A DNA stretch of 5,847 nucleotides, taken from contig WYEI01000215.1 of assembly GCA_009903905.1 (NCBI GenBank), positions 1 to 5,847 of the forward strand, in the 5' to 3' direction. The notes beneath the pieces were generated by a model. It was not told the origin of the DNA, made no database searches, and worked only from the letters and a program-made list of their open reading frames with translations. The translations under genes were made by a program, and so were the position numbers. This document shows, piece after piece, positions 5,122 to 5,847 of this stretch; position 1 is the stretch's first letter; each line of letters opens with the position of its first letter. Origin of the DNA: Pyrobaculum sp. GTDB lineage: Archaea > Thermoproteota > Thermoprotei > Thermoproteales > Thermoproteaceae.

Positions 5122-5511
5122 GTGGCGGAGTACGTCAAGGCGAAGCTACAGGAGGCGCGGGAGTCTTTAGAGGCGGCGGAGGCAGAGTTCAGAGAGGCAA
5201 AGTCGAAGGTCGAGGTTCGAGGCGCGGCGGAGAGGGCTTGGGGCGCCGCTGTGCAGGCCACAGACGCGCCTATCTACGCGCTGGAGGGGAGGAAGCCGCC
5301 TAGCCGCTTCGAGATGAGGAAAGCCCTGAGGGAGCCCGAGGAGGAGGTTGAGGCGGTCGGGCGGCTTGGGCCTGGGGATCGCCACATGGCGAGATGCAAG
5401 CCGCCTCGCGGGACCTTTTACGAAGGCGTGGTGGACCGCGAGGAGGTGAGGCCGGAGCTGGAGAAGGCGAGGAGGTGCGTGGAAGACGTCGAGGGGGCTT
5501 CTCGGCCATGA
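5122..5511 (+). CDS. PaREP1-like (HEPN-related) family protein
   Basis: The 129-residue product resembles the archaeal PaREP1 family, a lineage-specific, highly duplicated family in Pyrobaculum and relatives whose function is not established and which is thought related to HEPN. Visible features: VAEYVKAKLQEARESLEAAE (1-20, amphipathic, probably coiled), AAERAWGAAVQATDAPIYAL (35-54, the family's AxxAW helix), SRFEMRKAL (61-69), and FYEGVVDREEV (99-109) followed by an E/K-rich final helix. GTG 5122 is the start because a TATA box lies 24 nt upstream. The stop overlaps the next gene's start as ATGA, so it is coupled to a HEPN gene. It could be an antitoxin-like or accessory partner, or simply a co-transcribed paralogue; the sequence does not decide. 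Arg/Glu content is high and there is no signal peptide or membrane segment. Confidence 0.6.
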   Translation: MAEYVKAKLQEARESLEAAEAEFREAKSKVEVRGAAERAWGAAVQATDAPIYALEGRKPPSRFEMRKALREPEEEVEAVGRLGPGDRHMARCKPPRGTFYEGVVDREEVRPELEKARRCVEDVEGASRP

Positions 5512-5846
5512 GCTTTCTGCTTGAGAACTCGCGGTCCTTCTTGAGGGCGGCGAAGAGGGACTTGGAGGAGGGCGAATACAACTTGGCCGTGTTCCACGCG
5601 GAGCAGGCCTTGCAGCTCTGCGCAAGGTACGAGCTGTACCTCAAATACGGCGACTACCCCAAGACGCATAGGCTGAAGGAGCTGCTGGGCGCGTTGGGGC
5701 AGAGCTACGACCCACTCGTCGCCGATCTGCTGGAGGAGGCCTACATAGGGTCCAGGTACCTCCCCGTGAGATACTCCGGGGAGACCGCGCGCAGAGCCGT
5801 CGACGAGGCCGAACGCCTCATGAGGGAGATGGGATGTCTTTCCTAG
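5508..5846 (+). CDS. HEPN domain protein (second cassette)
   Basis: The 112-residue protein has the same architecture as the HEPN protein at 3986-4342: EGEYNLAVFHAEQALQLCAR (21-40), YPKTHRLKELL (50-60), and DLLEEAYIGSRYLPVRYS (73-90), then a final helix (ETARRAVDEAERLM). The two align at the same landmarks but are diverged, so they are paralogues and not a recent duplication. No clear R-x4-6-H RNase motif is seen. ATG 5508 overlaps the PaREP1-like stop (ATGA), giving an alternative to a separate promoter; upstream in-frame Met codons (from 5394) lie inside the PaREP1-like gene. The stop TAG (5844-5846) falls at the window edge, overlapping a possible nucleotidyltransferase start at 5834. Confidence 0.75.
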   Translation: MSFLLENSRSFLRAAKRDLEEGEYNLAVFHAEQALQLCARYELYLKYGDYPKTHRLKELLGALGQSYDPLVADLLEEAYIGSRYLPVRYSGETARRAVDEAERLMREMGCLS

Positions 5847-5847
5847 A
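5834..5847 (+). CDS. Possible start of a second nucleotidyltransferase gene (cut by window end)
   Basis: ATG 5834 is preceded at 5 nt by GGGAG (5824-5828), the same ribosome site and spacing as treT, and overlaps the HEPN stop by 13 bp, like the HEPN-MNT overlap of cassette 1. Only the codons for MSFL and two bases are visible, so identity as a nucleotidyltransferase is inferred purely from the arrangement. Confidence 0.3.

Noticed and set aside
1..5847. CRISPR array
   Set aside because: No regularly spaced direct repeats occur; the only tandem repeat is the two-unit one at 4721-4747.

Overview
The window looks like DNA from a hyperthermophilic crenarchaeon of the Thermoproteales (Pyrobaculum/Thermoproteus-like). 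It is GC-rich, uses many AGG/AGA arginine codons and GTG starts, and has A/T-rich TATA boxes placed 24-25 nt before the first codon, as in leaderless mRNAs. The gene families also fit: TreT, PaREP1-like, HEPN/MNT pairs and a crenarchaeal TnpB relic. The assignment is inference; no rRNA or tRNA gene is present to confirm it.

Left half (1-3051), a trehalose/osmotic-stress neighbourhood. The 5' end of an MscS-type mechanosensitive channel gene runs leftward off the edge (163 to 1, minus). Divergent to it is a plus-strand operon: a DUF5752-like protein made of two tandem copies of one domain (448-1113), coupled by an ATGA overlap to treT, trehalose glycosyltransferring synthase (1110-2314). As given, treT carries a one-base frameshift in a run of five C at 1695-1699. 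A HAD-IIB sugar-phosphatase-like gene (2350-3051) follows with its own promoter. The likely theme is making trehalose as a compatible solute and releasing solutes through the channel on osmotic downshift.

Middle (3052-3960), a graveyard. A retropepsin-like (clan AA) aspartic protease pseudogene has its VDTG active site changed to VYSG and at least two frame changes. Directly beside it is the relic of an IS605-type element: the C-terminal part of a TnpB-like protein on the minus strand, and a right end that still folds as a strong hairpin with a possible pseudoknot, like an omega-RNA scaffold.

Right half (3960-5847), tandem HEPN/nucleotidyltransferase cassettes. Cassette 1 is HEPN (3986-4342) overlapping a minimal nucleotidyltransferase (4321-4719) with a perfect GSx10DxD motif. 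After about 400 bp of apparently gene-free GC-rich DNA comes cassette 2: a leaderless PaREP1-like protein (5122-5511), an ATGA-coupled HEPN protein (5508-5846), and a probable second nucleotidyltransferase start (5834) cut by the window end. These resemble toxin-antitoxin modules, but activity cannot be judged from sequence alone.

No completely new system is evident. The points most worth checking are the treT frameshift, the duplicated DUF5752 partner, the omega-RNA-like relic, and the PaREP1-HEPN-(MNT) arrangement.
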